64,000 nucleotides of DNA from Dromaius novaehollandiae (GCF_036370855.1 NW_026991398.1:1736001-1800000), one strand, 5' to 3'. Positions 11,453-24,560 are shown, numbered from the stretch's first letter. Notes: generated by a model not told the origin, from the letters alone. Translations and numbers: made by a program.

Positions 11453-12188
11453 TCGGGTTAGAACAGCCTTCTCTGAGCCAAACCCATTCTGTTTCCCATA
11501 GAAACCCCTGCATTTCCTCTGTCCTTTACCTTCATTCAGCTCCCTTTCTGGAGCTCTGTTTGCACTGGCTGACTGTGCTGTGCAGAGCAAGGGCCTCTGC
11601 CCGTGGGCTCCAGAGGAGTCAGCCCTGTTTTGCTGGGGGGTGTAAATAGAGTTGTCAAACTGACCTTGCTATGTGGTGGGATACCTGGGGATGGGTGCTG
11701 GGAGCAGGGGACTTGGTCCACGTACCAATATATTGGGGAATATTCTCTATTTACCACAATGAGAGCTGAACACAGCTCTCATGCCAGCTGTATCTGAAAG
11801 AGAAGATATACATCTCTGCCAGCCTTGTCCTCTTGAACAGAGGTGTCTGTGTCTGGATCAGTCACGCCAACTCCCACTCCAGGAAGGCAGAGAAACAGTC
11901 AAGTGAAGGCAGGGGGTGCCTGACCCTTTCTCAATGTCTCTGTTCCAATGAGATAGACCCTGTCCTCACACCAGTTTACCATCTGCGCCCTTCCTCCAGG
12001 CACTGAGGAGAGAATGGGAAGTGATTAGCTCTGATGCACACATCCTGCAGCAGAATATGTCCACCCCATGTGTGGAAGGGCTGGTCAACATTTGGAAACC
12101 CATTTTTCTCTGCAAAATGATCAGTGGAGGAGTCTGATGATATATTGATATGCATATATATATACAGAGATATATATATATAATGGTG

Positions 12189-12226
<38 letters not shown>

Positions 12227-13689
12227 TTTTACATGCCTCCTTCTCAGCGTGGGAGCATTCTTTGACAGGGTAGAAATCTTTGGCATTTCAGTTGCTCTCA
12301 GCATGAGCCCTTGTGCATCCCAAGAGGGAACTCTGTGGTGACTTCGTAGGTGGTCATGGGACCTGGTCTGTCAGTGAGTCTTGTCCTTCACTGTCCTGCA
12401 CTTGCACCTCACTCAGGTGAAGGACAACCACACTCACAAGTTCCTCTAAGAAAGACACTGGACTGAGCTGGGAGCGGAGGAGTTCAGTTTCACAGTGAAC
12501 ATTTCCAAATTCCTCTCTCTCAGCCCAGAGATGGAGAGGGTGATGAAGAGTGTGACAAGGTTTCTGACTCTCATGAGGAACAGCTCCAGGCAGCAGAGAT
12601 GGGCAGGCAACGAGAGGGAACTGCTAACAGAAACATTATGGGAGGATGGAGCTGAGCAGGTCATGGTCAGTTCCTGCAGTGCTGACACCTCCCTCAGTGA
12701 GCTCAGTTCTCCCCTCCAGAAACCTCCCAGCAGCAGGGCACTGTCCAGGGGCATCCTCATGTTTGCAGGTGCTAAGGAGCAGGTCAGATAAACCCTGATG
12801 AGGCCAGCAAAGGGGAAGCTGGTGCTGTCTATAGACTGAGGGATGGGTGAAGGGACTGTCAGAAGCTCCTAGCAGACACATTAGCTGCTCATTGAAACTG
12901 TTAATGAGTCTCAGTCTGTTGTCCAACAAGCCTGACAGCTCCGCTTTCATTTTCCCCTTGCCAGGTGGTAGAAAATCTAAAGCACCATCTCAGGAAATTG
13001 ACTTCTCTTTCAGGAAATCCCTGCCTTCGCTTTTCTTTTGAAAATTCCCCTCTGAAATGTCCCATGCATAAGCTAGAGCTATGAGCAGCCCTGACCCACA
13101 CAGCACCCTCTCAATGGAAGAATGAACCTGCCCTGCCGGGGGTTGCTCCTCCCACCCGGAGCTTCTCCCTGCAGAGCCGTGGGGAGCTCCCCAGGCAGGC
13201 TGAGTGCTGACCCTTGCAGGCAGCACAGTCACTGCCCTGGGCACACAGCACCCCTGGGTGCAGGGAGAGTGTTTTGAATTACAGCCCTGGGCAGACCTGG
13301 GTGTACATCCCGGCTTTGCCCCCCTGCAGGTTCCTTGGGAGGAGGTAAAAGGATGCCCTGGATGCTCAGCCAAAGACTTACCGTGTCAAGGGCTGTGAAG
13401 ATTCCTCCCACAAGGAGCTCTCCTCTGGCCTCCCACTCCACACTGCCTTGCACTTCTCTCTGCCTTCTCTCAGCTCATGTCAGCAGCAGCAGGCAGTGCC
13501 CGCAGCCCTGCTGCTCTTGGCAGAGGAGCTGCTCCTGCACACAGCTGTGTCTGGGCAGTGCTGCCAGGTTGCCATGAGCTCCCTCCATCCCAGGAGCCTG
13601 GCCCCACTCAGGAGCAGAGGCCCAGCTGAAGGCCTGAATTTCTCTGTCCCTTGTGCTCCCTCCTCCTGGGAAATGTTCACTGAGGTAAA
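11430..13689 (-). repeat. Proximal upstream region of minus-strand OR
   Basis: This would hold the 5' UTR intron, upstream exons and promoter of the OR, but no exon could be placed. Parts match the region upstream of the OR at 35,563. For example, 12,570-12,690 resembles 34,030-34,150, and 13,100-13,690 resembles 32,880-33,600 inverted. It contains a TA/CA microsatellite. Confidence 0.5.
12145..12223. repeat. TA-rich tract and (CA)16 microsatellite
   Basis: Alternating TA steps at about 12,150-12,182 are followed by an uninterrupted AC run at 12,192-12,223 (32 bp). The alternating purine-pyrimidine sequence is of the kind that can adopt Z-DNA and is usually length-polymorphic. Confidence 0.95.
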
Positions 13690-15540
13690 CTAAAATAATC
13701 ACCGATGGTCCCTCTCTAAGCACTGAAGGCAGACTGATTGCAGCATTGCACTTTGTCTCATCAGAGGATGGTTATCTGCAAGAGGTGGAAATGTCCCACT
13801 CTGGAAGCCCCTATTCCTATCCCTTCACTAGGCAGGAACCGAAGCTGAGACAAGAAGGGAGTTCATTTACCCATGGTTGGGGTGTTAATTCAGATGAGTC
13901 AGTCTGGGCTTCTCAGGGTGGTTTAGAAGGCCCTGGACGGGAGTGGGATTTAGAACCCTCCTGTCAGCTCTACAAAAAACACACAGGAGGTGGGATTCCC
14001 TTTGCCAAAACTGAAGTGAGCATCACAGAGGTGTCTGCATGGGAGCTCCTTGTCTAAGCTCACACTGTAATCACTGGAGATGGAGGGTGGGAGTCAGCTG
14101 GACACACACAAACACCTGGTGACAGCTGAAGAGACAGAGGTGGTCCCAGGCATGTGCCAGTGTCTGTTTGTTCTGACGGTGCAACTATGACACCCGCATC
14201 CTTCTAGAGCATCAGGTGGCGGTCAGGTGGGGAATTGCCTTGGCCATCTGAAATGACCCTAGATGCCTACTGCAACTAGAGCTCCACTCAGTAGGAAGCT
14301 GAGGCACAAGCAGATCTGTACAAGGCAAACAGCTAATGCAATTCAGTGCAGACAGTAGATTCAGTGACATAAAGATAGGCCATAGGCCATAGGCAGGGCC
14401 ATGTCGCATGCCTGGGGTGTCCAGCACAACCACGTCTCTAGCAAATTCAGCATGGGACCTACAGGAAAGCCATGTCCTTCTGGAGTGGTTGCTGGGAAAG
14501 CACCCCAGAGCCTCCCAGGTTTCCTACCAGTGCCCAAACAACTGAATCCTTTGCCTTTACGCAAAGTCCATCCCATCTACATCCAACAGTATTGCATAGA
14601 CGGAAGGCACATCACACCAAGGTCCCCACTGTAGTCCCTGCACTCTCAAACCCTTCTAGTTTTTCTCCATGAACAACTTCTCACACCCTCAGTTGATATG
14701 AACAGGGACTGGGCTAGTGATATCCACAGGTTGGCTGGATCACAGGACATCCAGGCCCAGGGAATGTTTCAGTGGCACTTGTCCTTCCTGGAGATTGGTT
14801 CACCTCTGTCACAGGCCCAATGGTGCTGCAGAGTCAGCTCAGGCAGCAATCCCCTCTCCTGCCATTTCAGCACAGCCCAGCTCTGTTTCTCCCTGGCCTT
14901 GGGCACTGCAGGGTTTGCTTTCTTAGCAACCTCCTTTCACTACTACATGGACGCCTGCTATCTATGCAAGCATGTCTCTGCTCCGAAGTGGGGATATAGC
15001 ACATGTGGTGTCCTTGGCCCTTGGCAACATGTTTCATCATGACCAGTCTGCACTCAGTGCCACAGCTGAGGCTCTGCAACCCAAATATACACAAATGCAT
15101 GCAACCTGGGCCACAGGCACAGGCAGATGGAGATGAACGAGCCAGAAAAGGATGATGTTTTCCTGGATATGGAAACTGCAAATAAGGAGGAACTGATCAG
15201 GGATGGGATAGTGTCAGGTTTTGCTATGGTGACCATGAAAATGTGGAGTCCCAAATCCTGGAGGGAGTGAGGAAGGACAGTAGCAGAGTACAGACCCTGT
15301 ACTTCAGAGGAGCAGACTTCCTGGCCTCTTCAGGGGATTTCTGGGGGATGCCATGGGAGGCAGCTCTGAAGGGCCCAGGAGCTCCAGAGAGTCAACAGGT
15401 CTTTAAGGACAGACCTGCCAAGCACAAGGATGGGCCATCCTGATAATCACTAAAGCTAGCCAACACCTTGGGGACCAACTTGACTAAACAGGGACCTCAC
15501 ACCTTAACTCCAGGGTACTAGGGCAGCATACAGCAGGGGG
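13690..15540 (-). repeat. Distal upstream flank of minus-strand OR
   Basis: Homologous to 1-1,862 in the same orientation, and to 31,640-32,880 and 47,480-48,960 inverted. A landmark is the segment around 14,401-14,475 (atgtcgcatgcctggggtgt), seen again near 1,280 and, inverted, near 32,190 and 48,250. No conserved coding frame; nothing recognised as an exon. Confidence 0.6.
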
Positions 15541-15545
15541 AAGAA

Positions 15546-17165
15546 GGGAGAGGCCAAGGAGGAATTTAGAAATATTGTCCAGCATCATAGGCTTGGTGTT
15601 AGAGAAGAAAAAGCTCCTCTACCATTGACACTTGCAGGGGGACGTCAAGACCATGAAGATGAGCTGCTACTGCTCCAGTCAGAATCAAAGAATAAAAAGG
15701 AAAATGTGGCCTCACTGCTAGATGGGACAGGGATTCTTGTAGCAGCAGATGCAGATAGGTCTGAGGAACTCAAGCCCTTGTTAGCTTCTGTTTCCACCAG
15801 CAAAGTCTCCCGGGATGTTGTGCCTTGAGTCAGGACTCCAGAGGAGAAAAACAGCCAGTGGTGGGTGAGGTTAGTGAGGCATTCCTCGTGAGAACTCAAA
15901 CTACACAGGTCAGTGGGGTTGGATGGGCTGCATGTGAGGATGCTGTGAGAGCTGGCTGCTGTCACTGCAAGGCCACTCGCTACCATCTTTGCAAGGTTGT
16001 GGAGATGGGGCAAAGTCCCAATGACTGCAGAAATCCATCTTCAAAAAAGGCCCCAAGGGCAACCTGGGGAGCTGCAGGCAATTCAGCCTCACTTTGGTGA
16101 GGAGTGAGCCATGGAATGAATCCTCCTAGGTCACATTTCTGGGCACATGAGGGAGACTCTGCTTGGATGGTCAGAGGGCAGTGATGAATGGGTAGCACTC
16201 TTCTTGGAGGACAGAGAGAACTGCAGCACCATTGATGTCTCCAGGAACTTGTCTCATTTAGCATCTGCACTAGTTACATGCAGGAGGTAACACTCATCAT
16301 ACTTGTGGATGACCCCAAACTGGAGGTGGGGGGGGGGGGCAGCCATATGCTTGAGAGCTGCCATTCAGAGGGACCTGGACAGGCAGGAGGAATGGGCTGT
16401 CAGGAAGCTCAGGAAATTCAACAAGGACAAATGCTAGGTCTTGCACCTGGGATTAACCAACACCCCACAGTGTTACAGGCTGGAGCCTGAGTACCTGGGG
16501 AGCAGCTCTGTGGAAAAGGACCTGAAGGTGCTGGGGGACAGAGGCAAAACATGAGCCAGCAGCTTTCCCTGGCAGCAAAGAAGGCCAGAAGCATCGTGGT
16601 CTGTCTGACCAGGAGCACAGCCAGGAGGTCAAGAGAAATGATGATCGCCTTCCAGTCAGTATTCATTAGACCACCTAGAGAATATTGCATCCAGTTTCGG
16701 GTTCCCAGAACAAGAGAGAGGCTGATAATTGGGAGCAAATTCGGCTGAGGGTCCTCGCAGTAGTTGGGGAGCTGGAGCACCTGCTCTGTGAGGAAATGGG
16801 GCTTGTTCAGCTTGCAGAAGAGATGGCTTTGCAGGGATCTCATAGCAGCCTTCCAATGGCTACGAGGAGGTCACCTAGAAGATGGAGCCAGGCTCTTCAC
16901 CAGAGTGCAGTGGGAGGACAAGAGACAATGGGCATAAGTTGAAAGAAGAGACGTTCATGCAGGACATAAGGAAAAGCTTTTCCACTATGAGGATGGTCAA
17001 GATTTGGAAGTGGTTGCCCAGAGAGGCTGTGCAGTCTCCTGCCTTGGAGGTTTCCAAGACCAGACTGGCTGAAGGCCAGAGCCACCTGGTCTGACCCCAG
17101 AGCTGACCCTGCTGTGAGCAAGGAGATTGGGCTACAGACCTCCTGAGGTCCTCTCCACCTCAATC
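15546..17165 (+). mobile_element. CR1 LINE copy, about 1.6 kb, degenerate
   Basis: Fragments in order resemble CR1 ORF2: a pre-RT linker, an abbreviated RT region with a DDPKLE-like piece, then SQQLSLAAKKARSI, an RTRERLIIGSKFG segment, a GELEHLLCEEMGL segment and FSTMRMVKIWKWLPREAVQSP near the C-terminus. Several frameshifts and stops are present, and much of the RT core is missing. The 3' half is shared, inverted, with 31,050-31,640. The element separates the OR upstream flank from segment S. Confidence 0.85.
16328..16339. repeat. G homopolymer
   Basis: Twelve consecutive G inside the CR1 copy. Confidence 0.9.
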
Positions 17166-17374
17166 CCCAAGACAGCCCGGATCAATCCTTTACCTCACTT
17201 TTAGTTTCCTGGAGTTTTTTTCTTCCCCCCTTCTCAGTTTGTCTCCTTTACCATCCTGATCCCTTCCCCTACAATCAGCCCACTCCTGCTTACTCCTAAC
17301 TCATTGGTGCTGTATTGGTTTCTTTTTTGTTTGTTTCTTTGTCTTTTATTTTTGTTTTGACACAGGAGGAGCTA
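17166..17374. other. T-rich spacer between CR1 pieces
   Basis: It includes a (T)n/(G)n-rich stretch at 17,310-17,365, whose inverted counterpart is the CAAAACCAAAC-rich stretch near 30,748-30,780. No gene. Confidence 0.5.
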
Positions 17375-17640
17375 AAGTTCAGAAGGATCTTGAGGAACTC
17401 GGGTGATTTGGACAACAGGTACCTCATGAAGATTTACAAGAGAAGTGTCAAGTCCCGTGCATAGGCAGGAACAAACCTGTCCATGAGGAGAGGTTGAGGG
17501 ACCTGGGCTTCTTTAGCCCGCTGAAGTGCAGGCAAAGGGCAGTAGAATAGGAGCCTGTGACTGCTTGAAGGGTGGTTTCAGGCATGATGGAGCTTTTCTT
17601 GGTAGTGGGAAACAGCATGAGAAGGGGAAAGAGCCACAAA
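17375..17640 (+). mobile_element. CR1 LINE 3' fragment within segment S
   Basis: The translated pieces (EERLRDLGFFSP-like, then a stretch around the 'ggtggtttcaggcatgatgg' region) are the C-terminal CR1 ORF2 pattern. The equivalent DNA is at 53,500-53,690 in the same orientation and, inverted, at 30,490-30,750. The right-hand retrovirus is inserted in the homologous stretch (target equivalent at 17,614-17,619). Confidence 0.6.
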
Positions 17641-20600
17641 CAGTAGCTTGAGAGATTCTGACTGGACTTCAGGTAAAAAGAATGTGACTCCTAGGGTAGT
17701 GCTGTGGTGCAACAGGTCACCCAGAGGGAGTCTGTGATCAGCCCTTGGCTTTGTGTTTCAAGGGAAAGCAAGTGAGGACAGGGAGACATCAGGAGAGGTC
17801 GGGAGATCCCGGGGTGAGAGCAAGGTGGGGAAGCAGGCCGGGTATCTACAGTCTGCAAGGAAACAGGCACAGGCGTGGGAAAGCATAGGATGGCCCGAGG
17901 TGGAGATGGCTGAGTGCCAGCAGAGCCAGGTCTTTGTCCTCTTGGCTATGGCTGGTGTCTCTGACACCGAGGCCCATGAGAAGGCACCATTCCTTAAAGC
18001 ACTGTGGCCTTGCTGCCTCCTTGTTCCTTGGGAGCCCAGGAGGTGCCGTATCATGGTCCTGCACTCGGCATTGCACACCCCCACCCGCACACTGTCCCCA
18101 GGAAGAGCCCTGAGCAATGCATGATGGAAAGGATCACCTTGCCCAGGGGCTGGCTGTCAGTGCCTGGCTGCTCTGCTTGACAACACACATCCAGGTTGAC
18201 TTGGCATCACAGCCACCTGCACATTGCCTTTGCCTACCTGCAATCAGGGCCTCCAGCTTTCTGCTCTAATCAGCCCCTGGGGAGACTTTGTTGGTAATTG
18301 TCCTCAGTGGGACCTGTTAACACTCCAAGAAACTTGGGATTTGCTTCTGACTTCAACTTCTTGAGAGGTTTCTTCAGTCTCTTCTCAGCATCTGTGGTTC
18401 ATGGGCTCAGCACCAAATACACCCGAGGGGTCATTAAAATGCAAAAAACCCTAAGGGGCCATGACTCTCTGCATAATTTTCTTCAGTTCTTGAAGTCTCA
18501 TGTGGCTAATTGGGAAGCTTTCAGGAGAGTATTGAAATTAGGCAGATTTCAAAGAGCACCTGAAAACAAACGATGTCTGCTTCTTAAGCTTTCTTTATTC
18601 TTCAGTTCTCAGAATAAGCGATACCTACATTCTCCAATTCATACTGACCCACTGGGTCTCCTAATGAAGCCTGGACATACAGGAAAAGCAGTATTTTTGA
18701 TAAGAGAAATGTACGGACAACCTTCCTCCCCACCTCCCCAGCCCTTACAGTTCCCTCATCAGCCACTGGGGACTTAGAGCACTCTGGTTAAAATCTAAGC
18801 TTTTTCCTCTCAGGTCTGTAGCTCAAGGTTACAGCTCATGTGCACCAATTCCCACCTGCCTTCCTTAGCGTCTCAGCTGCAAACAGGCACAGAAGGATTT
18901 GTCTTAACTGCAAACAAACAAAATAAAATTTGAAAGTGTCATAAGAAGTAAAAGACACTCCTCAACTGTATGTCAAGTCCAAGCTGCCTCCAGTGAGCTC
19001 CACTTCCCACAAGACATAACCTTCCTTGAAATGTTTTCAACAGATATATAGGAAAGGATAGACAAGAAGCAGAACAAAGGAGCTGGCTAAAGAGATGCTG
19101 AGACTGCTGAAAGACGAGGCAAGCTTCAGGCTCCCAGAAGCTCAGAGCAGCAACTGGAAAGTTGAGAGGTATCTGAATGATAAAGAGCAAGGGGAGGAGG
19201 AATACTGTGAAACTATGGAAAGTGCATATGTCCAGAGAGTCTGATGCAAAGATGATTTTAGAAATGACCAGTTTAATCAGATCATGTGGAAATATGTGAG
19301 AGATCACTGAGATTACGTCCACAGCCTAATAGACAGAGCAGTGGAAACACAAGGTCAAGGGCTGATCAATATTTCTTCTCCCAAGTTCATCACCTTTCCT
19401 GAAGATTTCCACTCTTTCATCAAAGCAAAACATTGACATTAAAATTAGTCAATCATTTGAGCTGATGAAAATGGGCTCATATTTTTGAAATGTTGAAAAC
19501 AATTCTTCACCTTTCCAGGTCAAGCTCAGGTGTCCAGTCACAAGCACCCAGTGGCACTTGGAGAGGCCCTGGTGTCTCTGAGGGACCTGGCTGGGCCTGG
19601 CAGCTCTTGCAGGGGACCTGCAGGAGACTGGAGCCCCTCGGATCTGCAGATGGAGGCTGGGCATAGAGGGCCAGGGCACCTGCAACGGCACCATCTGTCC
19701 ATGACCCTGTGACTGCATCCCACCCCAGCTCTGAAAATCACTTTCCCAGTTCAATAAGAACACAAAGATGTTTCAAAAGCTGAAAGATGTAAGAAAATTT
19801 TTTTTTTTGCTTTAGATAATTTATTTAATTCCTTTCTTCTTTCATTTCTATTGACAGTTCCTGAAGATACCTTTTATAATAACGCCTACACTATTAAAAA
19901 TACTATTTTTGTGTCTTGCACAAGTCCAGCATCCCTCAAACCACTCCCTGCCCAGAATCTTCCTTGCCATATCTCGCTCTTTGCACACAGTGAGTTGTAG
20001 CGTGAGGTGTCACCTGCTCACAGCTGATAGAGGAAAGCAGGCTGACCAGCTTCAATAAAATGCTTTTGTTATCGATGGCCTAATTTGCACAAATCTCAAT
20101 GTACCTGTGTTACAGTAACATCTTAAAGGAGTCCCTACACATCTAGCCACTCTCCCTTTTCATTCTCTGTATGGTCATGAAGTGTGACTCCATTTCAGGT
20201 GACAACAGGGATGGGAATTATCTGATCTGATGTTGGACGCCTGCAGTGCAGATGTCTCTGGGTAATCCAGTTGTCTGGACTTCCCTTTCTAGTCAGTGGA
20301 AAGAAAAAAGTTGTCCCACTGAGAGGTCTGGAGATGCTTCTCCTGGTGACCAGCTAATGCTCCAGAAAGGTTCTCATGGTTCCTGGGTCACATTTCCTAG
20401 CACCACATGGGAACACAGCTACACAGGGCATCTCAGGCAGCAGTGGCCTCTGTATGTATCTCTAAAGGCCTGAATGTAAAGTTCCCGTCATTGGGTGAAA
20501 TCTGTGTCATGAATAGCTCTGTGCAAGAACTGAAACAAATCTTTGTCTTCAGAACTTCAGACATATCAATTCTAATGCATAATTTCTTTCCTTCTGATTG

Positions 20601-23600
20601 GCAGCACCATATGTATACACTACAGTAATTACTCTGCATGAATGTAAATATTTATATAAATGTACAGTTATTCAATGTGATCAATTTCCTACCAACACTC
20701 TGAATGGAAAAACCTTGTTCTGAGAAACTACTGTATTCAAATTGACATGTCTCCTCTCCCTTCTTCTGCCTCTCTGTCCTCTCTTCCTCTGCCTAGTCTC
20801 TCTTTACAGAGGCCTCATGGCCCCTCTGTCCTCCAGGGAAGTCTCCTGTCGGATCCTGCCAAGCAGATCCTGAATGTGCTGAATCACTCCCAGAATGTCA
20901 CCCAGACTGCTGTGTCCTCTTATCCTTACTACAAGGTTTCCACTGGCTCATCACCTGCTCCAAGGCAAAGCCCTGTGCACTCCAGCCACCCCTTTGCACA
21001 GAGCACACCTGCACCTCCTCGCCACCCCAGCCTGCCTTCCCCAGGAGCCCAGTTTCATGAGGACAAGAAGAGAATCACACCACCTCTCATCCCACCAGAG
21101 ATGATATACGAGCAGGAGGATGGGGAGAGGCAGGCAAAGGGGACATGGCTGCAGTGCTGATTGTGAGGTCACTTCCACTGCAGCTGCCTGATTGGCCCTC
21201 AGCAGATGTGCTGGCCAGCAGGCTTTGTGATGTCACCCAGTGCCTCAGAGAGCCCACCCAGCAGAAGTGACTGCCCTGGGGAGGGGCGGGAGGAGGTGAT
21301 GCAGGTGACAGGGACCCATCTGGGTGCTGATTGTGAGGGTACCTCTGCTGCAGCCACCCCACCACCCTACAGCCGTCAGGCAGGCAGGCATGGCTCACGG
21401 CCACCCTGCTCAGGACTTGCCCTGTGGAGCAGATCTGCCACCAAGCAGTGCACAGCTCCTCGCCCAGATCTCCTCCAAGTCCAGTGTGCTGCCCCTGTGG
21501 ACCAGAGACACCATGGACATTATCTGGAGGCTTCCTTTGGCAGCTCAACCTTCCCAAAGTAGTGTGTGATGTATTAATACCAGTCAGAGGGGTATTTTAT
21601 AGTGTGCTACCAAGAAGGAACCATCTTGCAAGCTCCAATGTACAGTTTGATGATGGGTGGGTTAGATGAACTGTGCAAGGCCTGCTGCAAGACCTCTGGA
21701 CCACTCTAAAAGGAACTGACCCTCACTTGCTTTTATCCACACCTCACTGCCAAGAGGGCACCTTTGTCCAAATTAGCCTCAGATCCACACTTGGGATTTC
21801 ATCTCACAGGGGGTTCACTTGCAAAGAAGAGTCCACAAGTGAGCTAAGACCCAGGCTGTGCCCGAAGTGATTGGGCAGGAGGTTCGGAACCTGCAGGCCT
21901 CAATCAGCTCAGTGACACATTACAGAATGTGCTCAGCTGAGTTGGACACCTGATCTGTCAGGTCAGAAATGACTGCCTTAGAGCAGAGAGGAGCATGTGG
22001 AAAGGCGAGGAACATAATTCTGAGGGGGCTTGCAAGTTATCTGCACAAAACAACTTCAGCTTTACAAGCTGGTTCTCAGCTATGACCCCTGAAGTATTTC
22101 CTGCTGACTTGCAGGAAAGTGCTTGAGCATCACGACTCACTGTGGTCTCCATCTGGGAGAAGTGGTTTTAAAGACCAATTATCTTCTGAAGAAATACTTT
22201 GTCTTTGGAAGTTTCCCTTGTTTTTCCCATTTTAAAAGCTAATGACTGTGGCACTGCCACGTTAAGAGCGCCTCTGAGTGCTCCACTGTGGCAAGACATT
22301 TTCCATGTAACCGTGTGGGTGAAAAAAGTCCCACACGATCCAAACTGCTCTCTGCGGCCTCCTGCTAGATGTCAGCCCCTGGATGTCTGGTGTCAGAGCC
22401 CAGAGCAGTGCGCAGGGTGCAGGCAGCAGCAGAGAGACCTGAAGCAGCTTGGCCTTTGGCAGGAAGAGCTCAGGACCCTCTCTCCAGATATATTTCACTG
22501 GATTGGAGAGGGGGTTAATCAGAAGGTTAGATAAGGGCTAATTGGGGGATACTACTTCATTATAAGCAAAGAGTTTCTAGGGTCCTGGCGCATAAGAAAA
22601 GAGTGCCTGCACCAATTATGCATATGGGTCATATCCCCCCTTAGCCTTTGCTAATAGGAGAGGGAGGCAACTGCAGTGCCTCTAGCCTAAAAAAAACACC
22701 TGTGGTTAGACAGATCCCAGAGGTGATAACTTCAAAAATCTCCAACAAGGAACCCTTTCTGAAACACGACCTCTTGTACTCCAAACACTCTGAACTCCAT
22801 ATTTCTATGTATTTCAAAGTCTGTGTGGGATGTCTGGCTGCAGATCCTGGCAAGAGCTGAGGAAACTCAAGGCCTGAACCTCAGCGCACAGAAGGCAGCA
22901 GGCTGCCAGCATCCCTGGCTTTCGCCACCAGGGCAGCCTGGGCCTTGCGAGCCAAGTCACCTCCTCCCCTCCAAGGGCTCCCCCAGCTCCCCAGCCTGGC
23001 AGCACTCCCCACGCACAGCATTGCTCTCTCCAGACACCTCCTCCCACGCAGAGCAGCACCAAGACACTGGGGCCACCACTCGTTCCCACCACAGGGCACC
23101 CCACCACTGTGACACACCACACCACCTGCCCCTCGCCTCATAGACGGTTGCCAGCCAACATGTGCCTCTGCATCAGAGACACACAGGGGACAGGACTAGA
23201 CGTGGCAGCAGCCAGGGGACACACAAGGGCCCCAAAACACACAAAGGCCACCTCTCCAGCCCTTCCATTTGCTTCTAGTCCTCCAAGGCCTTGCAGCAGG
23301 GAATTCCTCTGCACATCCACAGCCCTGGTCCTCTTCACTTCCCACCTCCAGCAAGCAGAGTGGAAGTGCTCTCACAGGGGCTCAGCAGGACAGCTCTTGC
23401 CTCTCTTTTTGCCTCAACTTCTCTGGACAGAAGGCCTCTGTACGCATGTGGCCCAGGCCTTTTGGGTGGGGGGGACATTCTGTCTGTCTCCTGCTAGAGC
23501 CTTTGCAGCCATCTGATAGGTGCCACACAGGCAAGCGTGGCACTCAGGATGGTGCAGCCCACAGAAGAGGGGTTTGCTCTGGGGTGCTCCCCAAGAGTTC

Positions 23601-23945
23601 AGGAACCCTGGTGGCACCATGGCTGGAGTCACCACACTGTGCAGTTGCTGTAGCCTAGTGGCACACCCTCCAACGACCCCATGATCACTGAACAAACCTA
23701 GTCAGCAGAGGGGAAGTGACACCACAGACTCACACCACAGACATCGAGGTACTGTGGAATTCTCCACTGAAGGACTTGTTGATGTGCGTACTGTTATCGA
23801 CTGAGTATGGTTGTCTGTTGAGTATACATACTGTTGTCAACTGAGCACTGGGTTGTCTCTTGGTATGCCTGTTGGTATTGACTGGGGCCATACAGCTGTT
23901 GTGTAACCGTGGTCTGGCATTGTTTTACTGGATGATGAACTAAGC
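17612..23945 (+). repeat. Left arm of a 6.3-kb inverted repeat
   Basis: Collinear landmarks in inverted order link this arm with 55,228-61,457: 17,753/61,300; 18,298/60,743; 19,530/59,532; 20,747/58,239; 21,557/57,435; 22,152/56,843; 22,860/56,136; 23,695/55,474; 23,918/55,260. Similarity is high in every stretch inspected. The arm holds no recognised gene, but contains segment S (about 17,400-19,800), which recurs elsewhere, a Pro/Ser-rich open frame at 20,747 and isolated 64-bp units near 21,165. Its right end meets the 64-bp array. Confidence 0.85.
20747..21160 (+). other. Unrecognised Pro/Ser-rich open frame
   Basis: A 137-codon frame with a low-complexity N-terminus. A more protein-like part then follows: DPAKQILNVLNHSQNVTQTA, a run rich in Ser/Pro/His, and EDKKRITPPLIPPEMIYEQE. 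A possible splice acceptor (ttacag) lies at 20,804-20,809, so the real unit could be an exon beginning there. The inverted copy at 57,822-58,239 keeps most of the C-terminal half, but a one-base insertion near residue 45 shifts its frame. The protein is not recognised. It may be an exon of an ancestral gene carried in the duplication, or chance. Low confidence. Confidence 0.2.
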
Positions 23946-24560
23946 CCGAGGCTCCTGCTGGCCTATCAGCTTCTCACCCAGAAGGCACCTCACAGGCACC
24001 TTTACAGCCAGGAGCCTGCTGCAGCCCTCGAGGCTGCTGGGACAGGAGGGACCTCCGAGTCAGTTCCCAGCCAGGTGCCAGCTGCTGGCCTGCCAGCTGC
24101 TCTGTCTGCAGTGACCTCACAAGGGACTTCCCAGGCAGGGGCCTGCTGCTGGCCTATCAGGGACTCAGAAGGAGATGACCTCACAGTCCCCTTCACAGCC
24201 ATGTGCCTGTCACTGCCCTACAAGTCTCTGAGACAGCAGTTACCGCACGATAACTTCCCCAGCCATGAGCCCAATCCTGGCTTATCAGCTGCTCAGGCAG
24301 AGTGATCTCCAAAGCACATGTCCCAGCCGAGGACCTGCTGCTGCCCCAACCACTGCTCAGCTGGAAGTGACCTCACAGTCACCTTTCCAGCCACAGCTCT
24401 GCTGCTGTCCAATCAGGTAATCGGTCACAAATGACCTCATCATCAACATCCAAGCCTTGCTCCTGCTGCTGGCCTATCAGCTACTCCACCACAAGTGACC
24501 TCACCATCAACAGCTGAGCCACAGGTCTCCTGCTGGCCTGGCAACTACTGACTAAGAGCT
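23946..24560 (+). repeat. 64-bp tandem array, copy B
   Basis: About nine to ten units with a 64-bp period. TGACCTCAC-type cores or variants start near 23,984, 24,048, 24,112, 24,176, 24,239, 24,302, 24,368, 24,432 and 24,496. Units contain CTGCTGCTGGCCTATCAG-like sequence, as in copy A at 4,860-5,525. The array starts where homology between the inverted arms ends and stops at the edge of a CpG island. Confidence 0.8.

Noticed and set aside
11406-11513. N-terminal extension of the OR at 10,470 (36 codons)
   Set aside because: Not shared by the paralogs and separated from the common start by a likely splice acceptor.
18298-18777. 159-codon frame with similar short frames in other segment S copies
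   Set aside because: Frames differ in length and break at different points in the copies at 30,118, 44,500 and 60,743; no family motif. Similarity is explained by DNA duplication.
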